DNA from: Bacillota bacterium
Lineage (GTDB): Bacteria > Bacillota > Sulfobacillia > Sulfobacillales > Sulfobacillaceae
Length of the DNA: 64,000 bases
Reading direction: 5' to 3'
Assembly: GCA_021784595.1 (NCBI GenBank)
Contig: JAJYHT010000072.1
Coordinates: 1 to 64,000 of the forward strand
Shown here: one piece after another, positions 38,005 through 46,149 of the stretch
Layout of the letters: every line of letters starts with the position of its first letter
How positions within the stretch are numbered: position 1 is the first letter of the stretch
Translations under genes and position numbers: made by a program
Notes under the pieces: model-generated
Told to the model about the DNA's origin: nothing
Seen by the model: only the letters and a program-made list of their open reading frames with translations
The model's database searches: none

Positions 38005-38183
38005 CGCGTTGTGTCTCCTCTCAGGCCGCGGGTTCCGTGGATAAAACGTTAAATCGGGGAAGAAAGTTACACGAGGTGTCGATGCATGATTTAACGGGTC
38101 CAAAGGCCTGGCAACTCTTGAACTCCCATGTTCATTCATGGTAATATACTTCAGCCATCAGAACAACATTTTTCAGCGCGTGC

Positions 38184-38259
38184 GCTGGCGTAGCTCAATC
38201 GGTAGAGCAACTGATTTGTAATCAGTAGGTTGCGGGTTCGAGTCCCATCGCCAGCTCCA
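38184..38259 (+). tRNA. tRNA-Thr(TGT)
   Basis: A full cloverleaf with acceptor GCTGGCG/CGCCAGC, D arm GCTC-AATCGGTA-GAGC, anticodon stem CTGAT/ATCAG with loop TTGTA (anticodon TGT), T arm GCGGGTTCGAGTCCCAT, and an encoded CCA. Its 3' half is the left attachment site of the element ending at 43294. Confidence 0.95.
38213..38259 (+). repeat. attL, 3' half of tRNA-Thr
   Basis: 47 bp running from the anticodon stem of tRNA-Thr to its CCA. The copy at 43249-43294 differs by one missing A (GTAATCAG versus GTATCAG) and one C-to-T change (CCAGCTCC versus CCAGTTCC). Confidence 0.85.
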
Positions 38260-38302
38260 CTTTAAACCATTACACCGTCTCGCTTTCCGGAGACGGCTTT
38301 TT

Positions 38303-38348
38303 TGTGGCCGCGCAGGCGTGACACTCAAAATGTGGCCATTTTGTGGCC
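38303..38348 (+). repeat. TGTGGCC repeats, candidate integrase arm sites (left)
   Basis: TGTGGCC occurs at 38303, 38331 and 38342. The last two form TGTGGCCATTTTGTGGCC, which recurs exactly at 43115-43132 near the other end. Their place between att site and integrase, and at both ends, fits arm-type binding sites. Confidence 0.55.
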
Positions 38349-38351
38349 GCG

Positions 38352-38915
38352 CTATGCTTTTCGTGGGCCCATGATTTTTTGCCCGAGAGCTTCGGCGGCA
38401 GAGCGTTGCCGTTCCGTGCGGGCATGGACGTAAACCTGCATCGTAAAACTGATCTGGCTATGGCCCATGCGATCTGCCACGACGCGGGCATCTGCGCCCC
38501 CCTCGACCAGTAGCGACCCGTGCGTGTGACGCAGATCATGAAACGGCATCGGAGGGAGAGCAGCAGCCGTGAGTGCGCGTTTAAAAGCCCGATCGAGATT
38601 TCGAGCGGACACTGGTAGACCCGAGTGGGTGGCAATGACGAGCCCCGCATGCTCATCGTCGCGTCCTTTTGTACGGTCATCCCGTTGACGCTCTCTGTGC
38701 ACTTGTAAGGCCGTCAGAACGCCCTCATCTAACGCGATGACCCGTTTTACCCCTGTCAGACTTTGGCGTGCCATACCGGCGCCCCTGGGTGTGCCAGGCG
38801 CGTTGCACGGTCAGTGTGCCGGCTGTGAAATTCACGTCGCTCCACCGCAGGCCGAGGATTTCGCCTTGCCGGAGGCCTGTTAGAATCGCGAGCTCCGTTT
38901 GCCCATGGGGATGGG
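38352..38915 (-). pseudogene. Tyrosine recombinase (integrase), frameshifted and N-truncated
   Basis: One frame encodes TELAILTGLRQGEILGLRW and DVNFTAGTLTVQRAWHTQG, with the first catalytic Arg in TGLRQGE. Near 38750 the frame shifts, and the rest (FHDLRHTHGSLLVEGGAD with the HxxR motif, then RMGHSQISFTMQVYVH with the H/W position and the Tyr nucleophile) ends at 38352. The arm-binding N-terminus is missing, replaced by another gene's end near 38915. It is a phage-type integrase, adjacent to attL as expected. Confidence 0.8.
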
Positions 38916-39128
38916 AACTGGAGACTCATCCGACGTCCCTTCGAGAACCCACCTCCTTTTGTCAATCTTTTGCCAGTCTGATTCTTTTACCGCAGCCATA
39001 ACAGCCAACAGAGCGCACCGTTCAGTGCCCTTTTTGACAAACAAACGGTCGAGCACTCCTACGACCACTGGCCTGCCGAATTGGTCTAGGCTAATATAAT
39101 CCGCCGCGAGAATGTATTGTGGCTGCAT
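38880..39128 (-). CDS. DUF6941-like protein, 3' end fused to integrase remnant
   Basis: 82 aa from ATG 39128, behind AGGAGGACAACCC. The N-terminus (QYILAADYISLDQFGRPVVV, then GVLDRLFVKKG) resembles the opening of DUF6941-type proteins of unknown role, often found on mobile elements. After about residue 70 the frame runs into integrase DNA, so the C-terminus is probably lost to a deletion. The family name is from memory and uncertain. Confidence 0.45.
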   Translation of the reverse strand: MQPQYILAADYISLDQFGRPVVVGVLDRLFVKKGTERCALLAVMAAVKESDWQKIDKRRWVLEGTSDESPVPIPMGKRSSRF

Positions 39129-39171
39129 GGGTTGTCCTCCTGTAATTTTTTAGGTAACGGCTTCCCTCTTG

Positions 39172-39540
39172 TCAATAAGCCGCCCATCCTCCGTCTTGCA
39201 ACCCCACCATTTCGCCACTCGCCGCATCGAGCTGAAACTCAAAACGACGACGACCACCCGACGCAAAGAGCGCCGGCTTTTTGGACAGCTCGACCACCAC
39301 ACGGTAAATCGGCACCGAAACCGTGCCCATCGCCATCGGCACCAACTCTATCGTGGGGCAGACCCATGCCCCGTAGGCGGTGTCGGGACGCGATTGCGTT
39401 GCGATCGCATATGCTTCATCAATGGCCCGCTTGCGTGCGCCTTCCCATTCGTGGCTTAAACGCTGCGGCATAGAACGGCGTCGGGTACGGTATGAGTTCC
39501 CAGACGTGGTCATTAGTTTCACAATGCATCCGGAGATCAA
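39172..39540 (-). CDS. Hypothetical element-borne protein
   Basis: Up to 122 aa; MTTSGNSYR at 39513 is another possible start. Protein-like segments include HEWEGARKRAIDEAYAIATQ and TVSVPIYRVVVELSKKPALF, and the end is FEFQLDAASGEMVGLQDGG. No known family, signal peptide or membrane helix is seen. It lies head to head with the XRE gene, with overlapping 5' regions. Confidence 0.45.
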   Translation of the reverse strand: MISGCIVKLMTTSGNSYRTRRRSMPQRLSHEWEGARKRAIDEAYAIATQSRPDTAYGAWVCPTIELVPMAMGTVSVPIYRVVVELSKKPALFASGGRRRFEFQLDAASGEMVGLQDGGWAAY

Positions 39541-39877
39541 TAAACCCTATTTTGAGATTGCTCTCAAGGACCCGTGTGGTCCCAATATTACCGAAACGAG
39601 GTGTACAGGATGCAACACACAGGAATTGTCATTTGGTTCCGCGGTCCGCCAAGCACGGGAAAAGCAAGGATGGACACAAGAACGCCTAGCCGAGGCGATG
39701 GGCTGCGCCGATCGCACGGTGCGCCGGATTGAGGGAGGGGACCAAGGCGTCGAGTTGCGGGAGGTCCAACTGTTTGCCCGTGTGCTCGGCGATCCCCGCA
39801 TCTTGAAAGTGGCCATTGCGGCCATCCGGCAACATACCCAAGAAGACCCAGGGGCCATGGCGGGAGGGTGGCAGTGA
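39524..39877 (+). CDS. XRE-family helix-turn-helix regulator
   Basis: About 117 aa from ATG 39524; the start is uncertain because no good ribosome binding site is seen. The C-terminal two thirds are a Cro/CI-type domain: SAVRQAREKQGWTQERLAEA, then MGCADRTVRRIEGGDQG. It probably controls element genes. Its stop overlaps the next regulator gene by 4 nt (GTGA). Confidence 0.6.
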   Translation: MHPEINKPYFEIALKDPCGPNITETRCTGCNTQELSFGSAVRQAREKQGWTQERLAEAMGCADRTVRRIEGGDQGVELREVQLFARVLGDPRILKVAIAAIRQHTQEDPGAMAGGWQ

Positions 39878-40272
39878 ATCCCATGCGCAAGAAAGACGAC
39901 AGCCTCGTCCGCCCGGCTTACCCGGCAACCATCCGGGTGCTCTCAATTAAAGACGCCGCCCAGGTGCTAGGTGTCTCGACGAGCACGCTCTGGGAATGGG
40001 CTCGAATCTATCCGGACTTCCCGGTTGCTGCACTGAGTGGCAAGACTTTTCGCATCCGCGAGGATCTCTTGTTAGATTGGGTCGGAAGCCGGGTCGGAAA
40101 AGAGCCGCTACAGCTGAGTGAGGGTGTGACCACCCGTGAGCGCCGCCATCGCCGGGAGCGTTCTACTGAGCATCCCGGCGAATATGCCGAAACCCGGGCT
40201 CGGCAAATGCAGGCCGCAGCCAATCAACCATTAAACCGCGATCGACTGAAAGGGGAGATGCCCAATGCTTAA
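39874..40272 (+). CDS. Excisionase-like/MerR-type helix-turn-helix protein
   Basis: 132 aa from GTG 39874, with GGGAGG 6 nt upstream. A winged helix-turn-helix (SIKDAAQVLGVSTSTLWEWA, then GKTFRIREDLLLDWVG) is typical of excisionases and element control proteins. A basic tail follows (RERRHRRERSTEH). It is coupled to the XRE gene. Xis or copy-control function is inference from domain and place. Confidence 0.6.
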   Translation: MNPMRKKDDSLVRPAYPATIRVLSIKDAAQVLGVSTSTLWEWARIYPDFPVAALSGKTFRIREDLLLDWVGSRVGKEPLQLSEGVTTRERRHRRERSTEHPGEYAETRARQMQAAANQPLNRDRLKGEMPNA

Positions 40273-40384
40273 TCCCGCATATCAGGACACTAACCCGGCT
40301 TGGGTTGTAACTGGTTTTGTCCGGTTACGGGACTGCCTCGACGCGCCGCTCGGGGGGAATGAGATAGCACACCACAGGCCACGA

Positions 40385-40689
40385 GAAATAATGCACCCAA
40401 TGAAACTCTACGACTCGCCGCTGATGGTCACGATATCTGGCTCTTATCAACAGGTAGCCCTGGTGCGGGTTTAATGCCAAAGTTGCTCTGGATGAGTCAA
40501 AATAATGGGCAGACATGGCGTCTTGTTGCTTCCGGCGATTTGCCTACAATTAAGGCTCCCTTTACTATACCCCAAGGCTATCCTACTGGGGTAGTCGCCT
40601 TAGCTTCGGGACAATTGATCCTATCGCTGCTCGAGGCAATAACCCAACGGTGGCAATCAAATATACGGCGCAACCATTGGGTCAACTGA
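40385..40689 (+). pseudogene. Remnant of an Asp-box repeat protein
   Basis: Two frames encode protein-like pieces: YDSPLMVTISGSYQQVALV, then, after a shift, LLWMSQNNGQTWRLVASGDL and GYPTGVVALASGQLILS. SQNNGQTW is an Asp-box of the same type as in the lipoprotein at 381-1598. Start, signal peptide and other repeats are missing. Confidence 0.45.
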
Positions 40690-40964
40690 TCAAATTGTCG
40701 TGTTTTGGCAGCGCTTTCCACGCTCTTTGGTGCCGATACGCTTGTATGTCAGTCTACAGGATGCTTAGCAGCTGCCGAACTCGGGGGAGCTAGTCATGGC
40801 CACACGCAAGATCCGAGCCCACGAGCCCCGCCACAAAAACCACACCCCCAAATAGAGTTTCTACCTCGCCTTAACATAACGATAGAGCGCTTCATTCGGT
40901 TACCCATTCACAACCCGGCAGGAGAAAGCGCCGGAGGCCCCAAGGAGGGCCTCCGTTCACAGAA
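40690..40964. other. Intergenic, no supported gene
   Basis: DNA between two protein remnants. I see no intact gene. A GGAGGCCCCAAGGAGGGCCTCC hairpin at about 40934-40955 may be a terminator of the leftward DUF1906 remnant. Confidence 0.3.
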
Positions 40965-41426
40965 TCACACCGTAAATCCTCCAAACGCCCCACTACTCTG
41001 GTCTAAATCGACTCCGACTCCACATATGGTCGTTGATCCTCCTTGTTTGAGGTTCCAACTCGTATACGTGTCACTCCCGGGCCACGAGGTCGCACCAGCG
41101 AGCCATGTAAATTGTGCAAGTCCGGCCGACTTGATTGCAGAGCATATGGCACCATCGCCATATACACCTACTGCATAATCAGGAGCTCCGAAGTTCGCCA
41201 TCATATACGCGATCTCATGGTTGACCGCTTGGAAATAGGTCTTGATAGCATCTGAGGCCTCCGAGGCCGTAGCGCCAAAATCCACTTCAAAGTAGATCGC
41301 GCTATCCCCTGGTTGTCCAACATCCATCGCCTGAAACACAGCGGATCTGGCGTCCGATTGCCCTTGCGCTGACGTGAAATACCCGATGTAGGTTGGGTCA
41401 GTTTCAAAGACCACACCAATACGCAA
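40965..41426 (-). pseudogene. N-truncated DUF1906 protein
   Basis: About 153 aa of a glycoside-hydrolase-like DUF1906 domain: RIGVVFETDPTYIGYFTSAQ, QGQSDARSAVFQAMDVG, DSAIYFEVDF and DYAVGVYGDGAICSAIKSAG. The frame is closed by a TAA a few codons upstream of TTG 41426 (after ICHIANAG), and the usual first 60 residues are absent. Secretion is unlikely. It resembles the remnant at 10214-10669. Confidence 0.6.
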
Positions 41427-41598
41427 CCCCGCATTGGCGATATGGCATATTTATTTTTTGGCGGGGCGGTGACGCTACGTTTTAACGACTCCGCTCAGAG
41501 TCACTCAACACGAAGTCGGATCGAGCGGTCATATCCTCACGTTGACGGGTAGATAGCCCTCGTTCTACAATGGCAGCATAGGAAGGATGCGATTGGTC

Positions 41599-41814
41599 AT
41601 GCCGAATCAATATAAACCGGGGACCACCAGCCTCTTGGTCCGCCTCCCCCAAACACTCAAGGACCGGCTCTACGCTGCCGCCGACCGGATGACGGACGCC
41701 TACGGTGTAAAGGCCTCGGCCCAGGACATCGTCCGCCGCGCGATCGAAGAGGCTTGCGAGCGCATCGAACAGGAAACCGCCCGGTTTACCCAGGAAATAA
41801 AACATAAATATTGA
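41599..41814 (+). CDS. Ribbon-helix-helix-like small protein
   Basis: 71 aa from ATG 41599 (other starts are possible), with AGGAAGG upstream. TSLLVRLPQTLKDRLYAAAD is a ribbon-helix-helix type strand and helix, followed by a helical, charged tail. Such proteins are antitoxins, plasmid regulators or autorepressors. It ends just before a strong promoter with a palindrome, so it may regulate the protease downstream. Confidence 0.6.
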   Translation: MPNQYKPGTTSLLVRLPQTLKDRLYAAADRMTDAYGVKASAQDIVRRAIEEACERIEQETARFTQEIKHKY

Positions 41815-41839
41815 CAGGTAGATATATACCTAGTACACT
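41811..41839 (+). promoter_or_regulatory. Promoter with operator-like palindrome for the protease gene
   Basis: TTGACA at 41811-41816 and TACACT at 41834-41839 have the ideal 17-nt spacer. The spacer carries AGGTAGATATATACCT (41816-41831), palindromic at 14 of 16 positions. A dimeric repressor bound there would block polymerase. Confidence 0.75.
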
Positions 41840-41904
41840 AGAGGCGACGGTGAGGATGCAGCGCATGCCAAAAGGTTAACGTAAGGTCAAAAGGAGGAAT
41901 TCCT

Positions 41905-43038
41905 GTGCAAGTGTGTCCAAATTGCCATCACAAGAATCCACATGGTGCCACCGTGTGTGAGCGATGCCAGTACCTTCTCACGGGTCCTCCTCCGTTCAAA
42001 TCCGGGAGCGCGGCCCCTTCGGCACGGCAGCGTGCGGGACCCGATTCCCCTACCCGGCGCACCCGCCCCCCGGGGCCCACAAGGCCAAGGCACCGGGCGC
42101 TCAAGGCGGCCATTATCGGCGGCGCTGCGCTGGCTATCCTCGTGCCGGCGGCCTATGGCATTGGGTATTTGGGGGCTTATAGCCAATTAGGCCATGCGTT
42201 GCATCAGATCGATCCCAATGCTCTCATTACGCATAACGGAGTGCAACCAGTCACCGTCACCAAAACCCGGACGATCATCAAAAAAGTGGTGGTTTCCACG
42301 CCGTCTAAAACACGTAGCCCGTCAGCTGACCCGACGCCGTCTGCGTTGCCGTCGCCATCTCCTACCTCGCCGTCATCCCCGTCGCTTCCCTCGTCATCCT
42401 CGCCCAGCCCGTCCAGAGAAGTCTTCTCTGCCGCCCAATGGCAGGCCTTGATCGGGCTTGCGGAAGACAGTGTGGTGCGCATTACTACGTATACGAACGT
42501 TCTGGCAACGGCCGAAGTGGCGGGATCGGGATTCTTCGCGGACGGGTATCTGATCACTTGTAATCACGTCATCGATAACGCTCATTATGTGATTGATGTA
42601 TGGCTCCATGGCGGATCGGGCCCTTACCATGCGCATGTCGTTGTGACGGATCCTGCAGCTGACCTTGCCGTTCTGCAACTCGACAACGCGTATGATCCTG
42701 GAAACCTCCCATTGGGCAATATGAGCAACCAGCTAGACGGTGAGCCAGTAGCAGTATTAGGGCACCCGGGCGGTGCAAGCCTCTATCTCACCCCTGGCAC
42801 ACTCACCCACCGCAGCGCCACGATTACCGTCGAGAACTATGGAACCCTATCGCCGATGCTGACAATGAACCTCGCGGCCATTGGCGGTGATTCAGGAGGT
42901 CCGGTATTTGACACGCAGGGGCATGTGATCGGCGTGTTGGAAGATGGGACCGTGGGGGTGGCCGCCAATGGCGGTGCGGTGCCGGTCTCTACTCTTCAAC
43001 AGTTCTTACAAATGGCTGGCCTCGCCTCCGCCAACTAG
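41905..43038 (+). CDS. Zinc-ribbon membrane-anchored trypsin-like serine protease (HtrA-like, no PDZ)
   Basis: 377 aa from GTG 41905, behind AAAGGAGG. An N-terminal zinc ribbon (CPNCHHKNPH...CERC) is followed by a membrane helix (IIGGAALAILVPAAYGIGYL), a Pro/Ser linker (~residues 135-172) and an S1C protease domain. The triad is His in YLITCNHVID, Asp in ADLAVLQLD and Ser in AIGGDSGGPVF. No PDZ domain follows. It sits outside the membrane with the zinc ribbon inside. It is the only apparently intact enzyme on the element. Confidence 0.88.
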   Translation: MQVCPNCHHKNPHGATVCERCQYLLTGPPPFKSGSAAPSARQRAGPDSPTRRTRPPGPTRPRHRALKAAIIGGAALAILVPAAYGIGYLGAYSQLGHALHQIDPNALITHNGVQPVTVTKTRTIIKKVVVSTPSKTRSPSADPTPSALPSPSPTSPSSPSLPSSSSPSPSREVFSAAQWQALIGLAEDSVVRITTYTNVLATAEVAGSGFFADGYLITCNHVIDNAHYVIDVWLHGGSGPYHAHVVVTDPAADLAVLQLDNAYDPGNLPLGNMSNQLDGEPVAVLGHPGGASLYLTPGTLTHRSATITVENYGTLSPMLTMNLAAIGGDSGGPVFDTQGHVIGVLEDGTVGVAANGGAVPVSTLQQFLQMAGLASAN

Positions 43039-43114
43039 CCAACTGATCTAATGACCTGCTGCCGGATTTCATGTTGGAGTGACACGCAGCGCGTCAATAC
43101 ATAGTGACCGCTAA

Positions 43115-43132
43115 TGTGGCCATTTTGTGGCC
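43115..43132 (+). repeat. TGTGGCC repeats, candidate arm sites (right)
   Basis: TGTGGCCATTTTGTGGCC, identical over 18 nt to 38331-38348, 117 nt inside the right attachment site. I see no gene between 43039 and 43248. Confidence 0.55.
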
Positions 43133-43248
43133 GTATTGTTCCGGAATATAGCCGATTGTCGCCGGATTTGCACGGACCATAAAATAAAACACCGCCTAAT
43201 CACGCCATTTTTTGACCGTCACATAAGGCTTTCCAGACCTAACACACG

Positions 43249-43294
43249 GATTTGTATCAGTAGGTTGCGGGTTCGAGTCCCATCGCCAGTTCCA
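43249..43294 (+). repeat. attR, imperfect copy of tRNA-Thr 3' half
   Basis: 46 bp matching the tRNA-Thr at 38184 from anticodon stem to CCA, with one deletion and one substitution. No 5' half is present, so it is not a tRNA gene. It marks the right end of the element. Confidence 0.85.
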
Positions 43295-43458
43295 TAAAAT
43301 TTCAAGCCCCGCAGGCGATTGCTGGTGCTTTTTGCACCGTTCTTGCAGTGTCTTATCAACCCATGGATGACCCACATTTTTTATGGACGCGTACGCTTGG
43401 AGCGTGCGACTCCAAGATTGGACTGTCCACTCGCAATTAACTGTAAATATTGGTTTGT

Positions 43459-43938
43459 CTAACTGCCTGGGGTTAGTTGGAAGACTTGATTGGCAAACGT
43501 GTCGAGCAAATCGCCCTTGACGGTTTGATCAACATGGATAGTAGTGCGATTAATGTCGTCAATAGTCACCTGCATCGGGTACGAGGTATTAGAAAATAAT
43601 CCTGGTTCACTAATAGCACCAGAAAACTGTATGGTATGGAGACTTTGGCGGTTCATCATTTTTAGTTTCCCGGTCAATAGGGATCCACTTTGGCTAATAT
43701 AAATGGTGGCGTAGACAGGGCTCATGTCGGTATTTCCGATTTCAATAGTTTCCCGTGGAACAATAAGGTTATTGGCGACAGGTTGCCAAACTTCGCCGCT
43801 TTTCAAGGGAATGGGAGCTCCAACCGAGGCGGCCGGTTGAGGGGCGGAGTTGGCCACGGGCGTGTTAGAATTCATACCGCAACCCGTTGCAGTGAGGATG
43901 CCAATCACAGCAATCCAGGAAAACTGGCGAAATTTCAT
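43459..43938 (-). CDS. Small lipoprotein of unknown function
   Basis: 159 aa. The signal peptide ends at the lipobox LTATGCG. The mature protein is beta-rich (VPRETIEIGNTDMSPVYATI, LHTIQFSGAISEPG) with no enzyme motif. It may be a surface protein with a DUF-type immunoglobulin-like fold; I do not recognise the family. Confidence 0.65.
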   Translation of the reverse strand: MKFRQFSWIAVIGILTATGCGMNSNTPVANSAPQPAASVGAPIPLKSGEVWQPVANNLIVPRETIEIGNTDMSPVYATIYISQSGSLLTGKLKMMNRQSLHTIQFSGAISEPGLFSNTSYPMQVTIDDINRTTIHVDQTVKGDLLDTFANQVFQLTPGS

Positions 43939-44231
43939 CGGACTAACACCCCCCCTTTGGTAAAAAGTCCACTAAGCATTATCCCGCTCCCATTATTGAA
44001 GATCAAGACACTGAAGAACCACCTCTTAGAGGCTACTCCCGGTTCACGGATTCAAAACCATAATTGGTAGAAATGCCCAGCCATGTATCCTCATATGACA
44101 AATTTTCTCTCATGTACAATAAATGTCTCTAAGACAGATGTTTTGAGTGAGACCAGGTGAACCATCGCAAAGTCAAGAGGATTTAACCCGCAAAACTTGT
44201 TAAAGCCAGGATCACGGGCAGTTTTGATGGG
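43939..44231. other. Intergenic, no supported gene
   Basis: Between the lipoprotein start and the tRNA promoter. No gene or notable repeat is seen; it should contain the promoter of the leftward lipoprotein. Confidence 0.3.
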
Positions 44232-44259
44232 TTGACAGCGGACCCTGACAGCATATAAA
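44232..44259 (+). promoter_or_regulatory. Promoter of the Tyr-fMet-Thr tRNA operon
   Basis: TTGACA at 44232-44237 and TATAAA at 44254-44259 with a 16-nt spacer, about 68 nt before the first tRNA. Confidence 0.65.
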
Positions 44260-44327
44260 ATAGCAAGGCGATGAATCGCATACGGCGCTGTTGCGAAATT
44301 GAAGACAACGCAGTAGACATCGTGTAC

Positions 44328-44413
44328 GGATGGGTGCCCGAGTGGCTAAAGGGGGCGGTCTGTAAAACCGCTGGCTAGCGCCTACGTTGGTTCGAATCCA
44401 ACCCCATCCACCA
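44328..44413 (+). tRNA. tRNA-Tyr(GTA)
   Basis: Acceptor GGATGGG/CCCATCC, anticodon loop CTGTAAA (GTA), a long variable arm as in bacterial tRNA-Tyr, T arm with TTCGAATCC, and an encoded CCA at 44411-44413. Confidence 0.95.
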
Positions 44414-44420
44414 TCCACAT

Positions 44421-44497
<77 letters not shown>

Positions 44498-44501
44498 ATT
44501 T

Positions 44502-44577
<76 letters not shown>

Positions 44578-44592
44578 TTTTTTTGTAAACTT

Positions 44593-44940
44593 TTATGGAG
44601 CACGAACTAAATAGATGAACACCAATACACCTACGGTCACCAATGCTAGACCCATCACTATAGGTAGCTTGGAACGGGACAAGGGCTGCTGACGTTCTAG
44701 TCGGTGGAGATTTCGATGGTAGTGGAGCGATGCAAACGCGATGACCATGACGCCGCCGGCCACTAAAAACAGTCCTAAAAGACCTTCGTGATAAGGCTGG
44801 TGGGTTGCAATATGCAAGAACAAATCGAATTTGGAAACAACAAATCCGAAAGCCATCAAAGCAATGCCGGTTCGGAGCCACGACAGGAAGGTTCGCTCGT
44901 TGGCCAACACCGTGCGGGGGTCGGGCGTGTATTGTCCGAT
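44593..44940 (-). CDS. DUF202 membrane protein
   Basis: About 115 aa. The family signature DPRTVLANERTFLSWLRTG opens the protein, followed by three membrane helices (IALMAFGFVVSKF, GLFLVAGGVMVIAFASL, LPIVMGLALVTVGVLVFIYL). The natural start in family terms is an in-frame ATC at 44940, 7 nt after GGGAGGAGG; the nearest ATG codons lie further upstream, inside the divergent gene's region. DUF202 proteins are small membrane proteins of unknown role, related to YidH. Confidence 0.75.
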   Translation of the reverse strand: MGQYTPDPRTVLANERTFLSWLRTGIALMAFGFVVSKFDLFLHIATHQPYHEGLLGLFLVAGGVMVIAFASLHYHRNLHRLERQQPLSRSKLPIVMGLALVTVGVLVFIYLVRAP

Positions 44941-45855
44941 GTTGATTCCTCCTCCCAAATCGTTTCCCTTTCGCCGGATGGCACCCACATTGCAAAGATC
45001 TATCATGGATCTGCCCATGAGCAGTGTGACCATTTAGAGTCTCATTATGCTCCTCAACAAATTAGTCTCATTTACTGGGATCCTCCATTCTTTACAGGCC
45101 GTCAACACGAAGCGGAGCAAGGAGCGTTTTCTGATGCGTGGCCGGATTTGTCCACCTACCTGGACTGGATCCGAAACCACATCGAGCGTTGGCGTTCCCT
45201 TTTGACCGATGACGGATTTCTGGTGGTGCACTGCGACTGGCACGCGGGGCATTATATAAAGGTGATTGGGGATATGGTGATGGGTTGGGACAATTTTCGC
45301 AACGAAATTGTCTGGCACTATACTGGCCGTCGGCAACCAGCCCGCCTGAGAGTAAATGCCAAGCACGACACCTTGTTTGTTTGGGCTAAAACTGATGCAG
45401 CCACGTTTTTTCCAATATTTGATCCATATGACCGTGACGGCTATGTGAATATGAAAAAACAACCGGTGCACATAGACGAAGACGGCCGCGAATGGATCTG
45501 GGGACATCGCGGCAAAGGACAGTCGCATGCTTATCGCATTTATATAGATGAGGCCGTATCACGGGGCAAAGCCATTGACACGGTATGGGATATTCCGATT
45601 ATTAATACCACAGCCAAGGAACGGGTAGGATATCCTACGCAAAAGCCAGTGCAGTTATTATCTAGACTCATAAATCTCTGCACGGAGCCCAACGATTGGA
45701 TATGGGATCCCATGGCAGGTTCGGGTACTACGTTGGTCGCCGCAATAACTGAGGGCCGGAACGTGTTTGGTGGCGACAACAACCCTCAAGCACTGAGCCT
45801 CATGCAGCAACGCTTGAATGATCTGAGTGCGAGCCATCGCCAATTGACCTTTTAA
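44932..45855 (+). CDS. DNA adenine/cytosine-N4 methyltransferase, solitary
   Basis: About 307 aa. Motif IV is SLIYWDPPFFTG near the N-terminus and motif I is IWDPMAGSGTTLVAAI near the end, so the order is the permuted beta class, as in type III Mod and CcrM-like enzymes. RVGYPTQKPVQLLSRLI lies just before motif I, as in this class. The start is uncertain; TTG 44932 is used here to avoid overlapping the divergent gene, and no ribosome binding site is clear. No endonuclease gene is adjacent, so it is an orphan, perhaps regulatory. Confidence 0.8.
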   Translation: MSDVDSSSQIVSLSPDGTHIAKIYHGSAHEQCDHLESHYAPQQISLIYWDPPFFTGRQHEAEQGAFSDAWPDLSTYLDWIRNHIERWRSLLTDDGFLVVHCDWHAGHYIKVIGDMVMGWDNFRNEIVWHYTGRRQPARLRVNAKHDTLFVWAKTDAATFFPIFDPYDRDGYVNMKKQPVHIDEDGREWIWGHRGKGQSHAYRIYIDEAVSRGKAIDTVWDIPIINTTAKERVGYPTQKPVQLLSRLINLCTEPNDWIWDPMAGSGTTLVAAITEGRNVFGGDNNPQALSLMQQRLNDLSASHRQLTF

Positions 45856-45917
45856 TTTAAAAACTTCGGTTCACCGTATAGGATGGCTGTCCTTTAGGCA
45901 AGCTGTCTTGTGCTCAA

Positions 45918-45944
45918 AGTCTCCTATTTTTGGAGGCTTTTTTT
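45918..45944 (+). terminator. Intrinsic terminator after the methyltransferase
   Basis: AGTCTCC and GGAGGCT pair around a 7-nt loop, followed by seven T. Confidence 0.75.
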
Positions 45945-46149
45945 GGTTTGCCCCGGTTAAATTTTAGGTGATTGTGAGGCGATTGCATGGTGGCGTGATG
46001 GGACCAATGTGTCCGCTTTCGGAGAAGAATCTGCAATGACCTGATGATTGACATTTTGAAGTGAACGGCACCTGTATAAGTCCGCCTGATTCGGTAAATA
46101 CCAGTAATCGCGAGCGTTATGGATGAACGCATGATACGGAGGCTACATT

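Larger units (their letters stand above)
38213..43294. mobile_element. Decayed integrative element in tRNA-Thr
   Basis: About 5.1 kb bounded by direct repeats of the tRNA-Thr 3' half. A tyrosine integrase pseudogene lies next to the left end, and TGTGGCC repeats lie inside both ends. The cargo comprises XRE and excisionase-like regulators, a ribbon-helix-helix protein, a membrane trypsin-like protease and remnants of secreted proteins. No replication or conjugation genes are seen, so it cannot move by itself. Confidence 0.75.

Noticed and set aside
43249-43294. A second tRNA gene
   Set aside because: Only the 3' half is present and the anticodon stem has lost a base; it is an attachment site.
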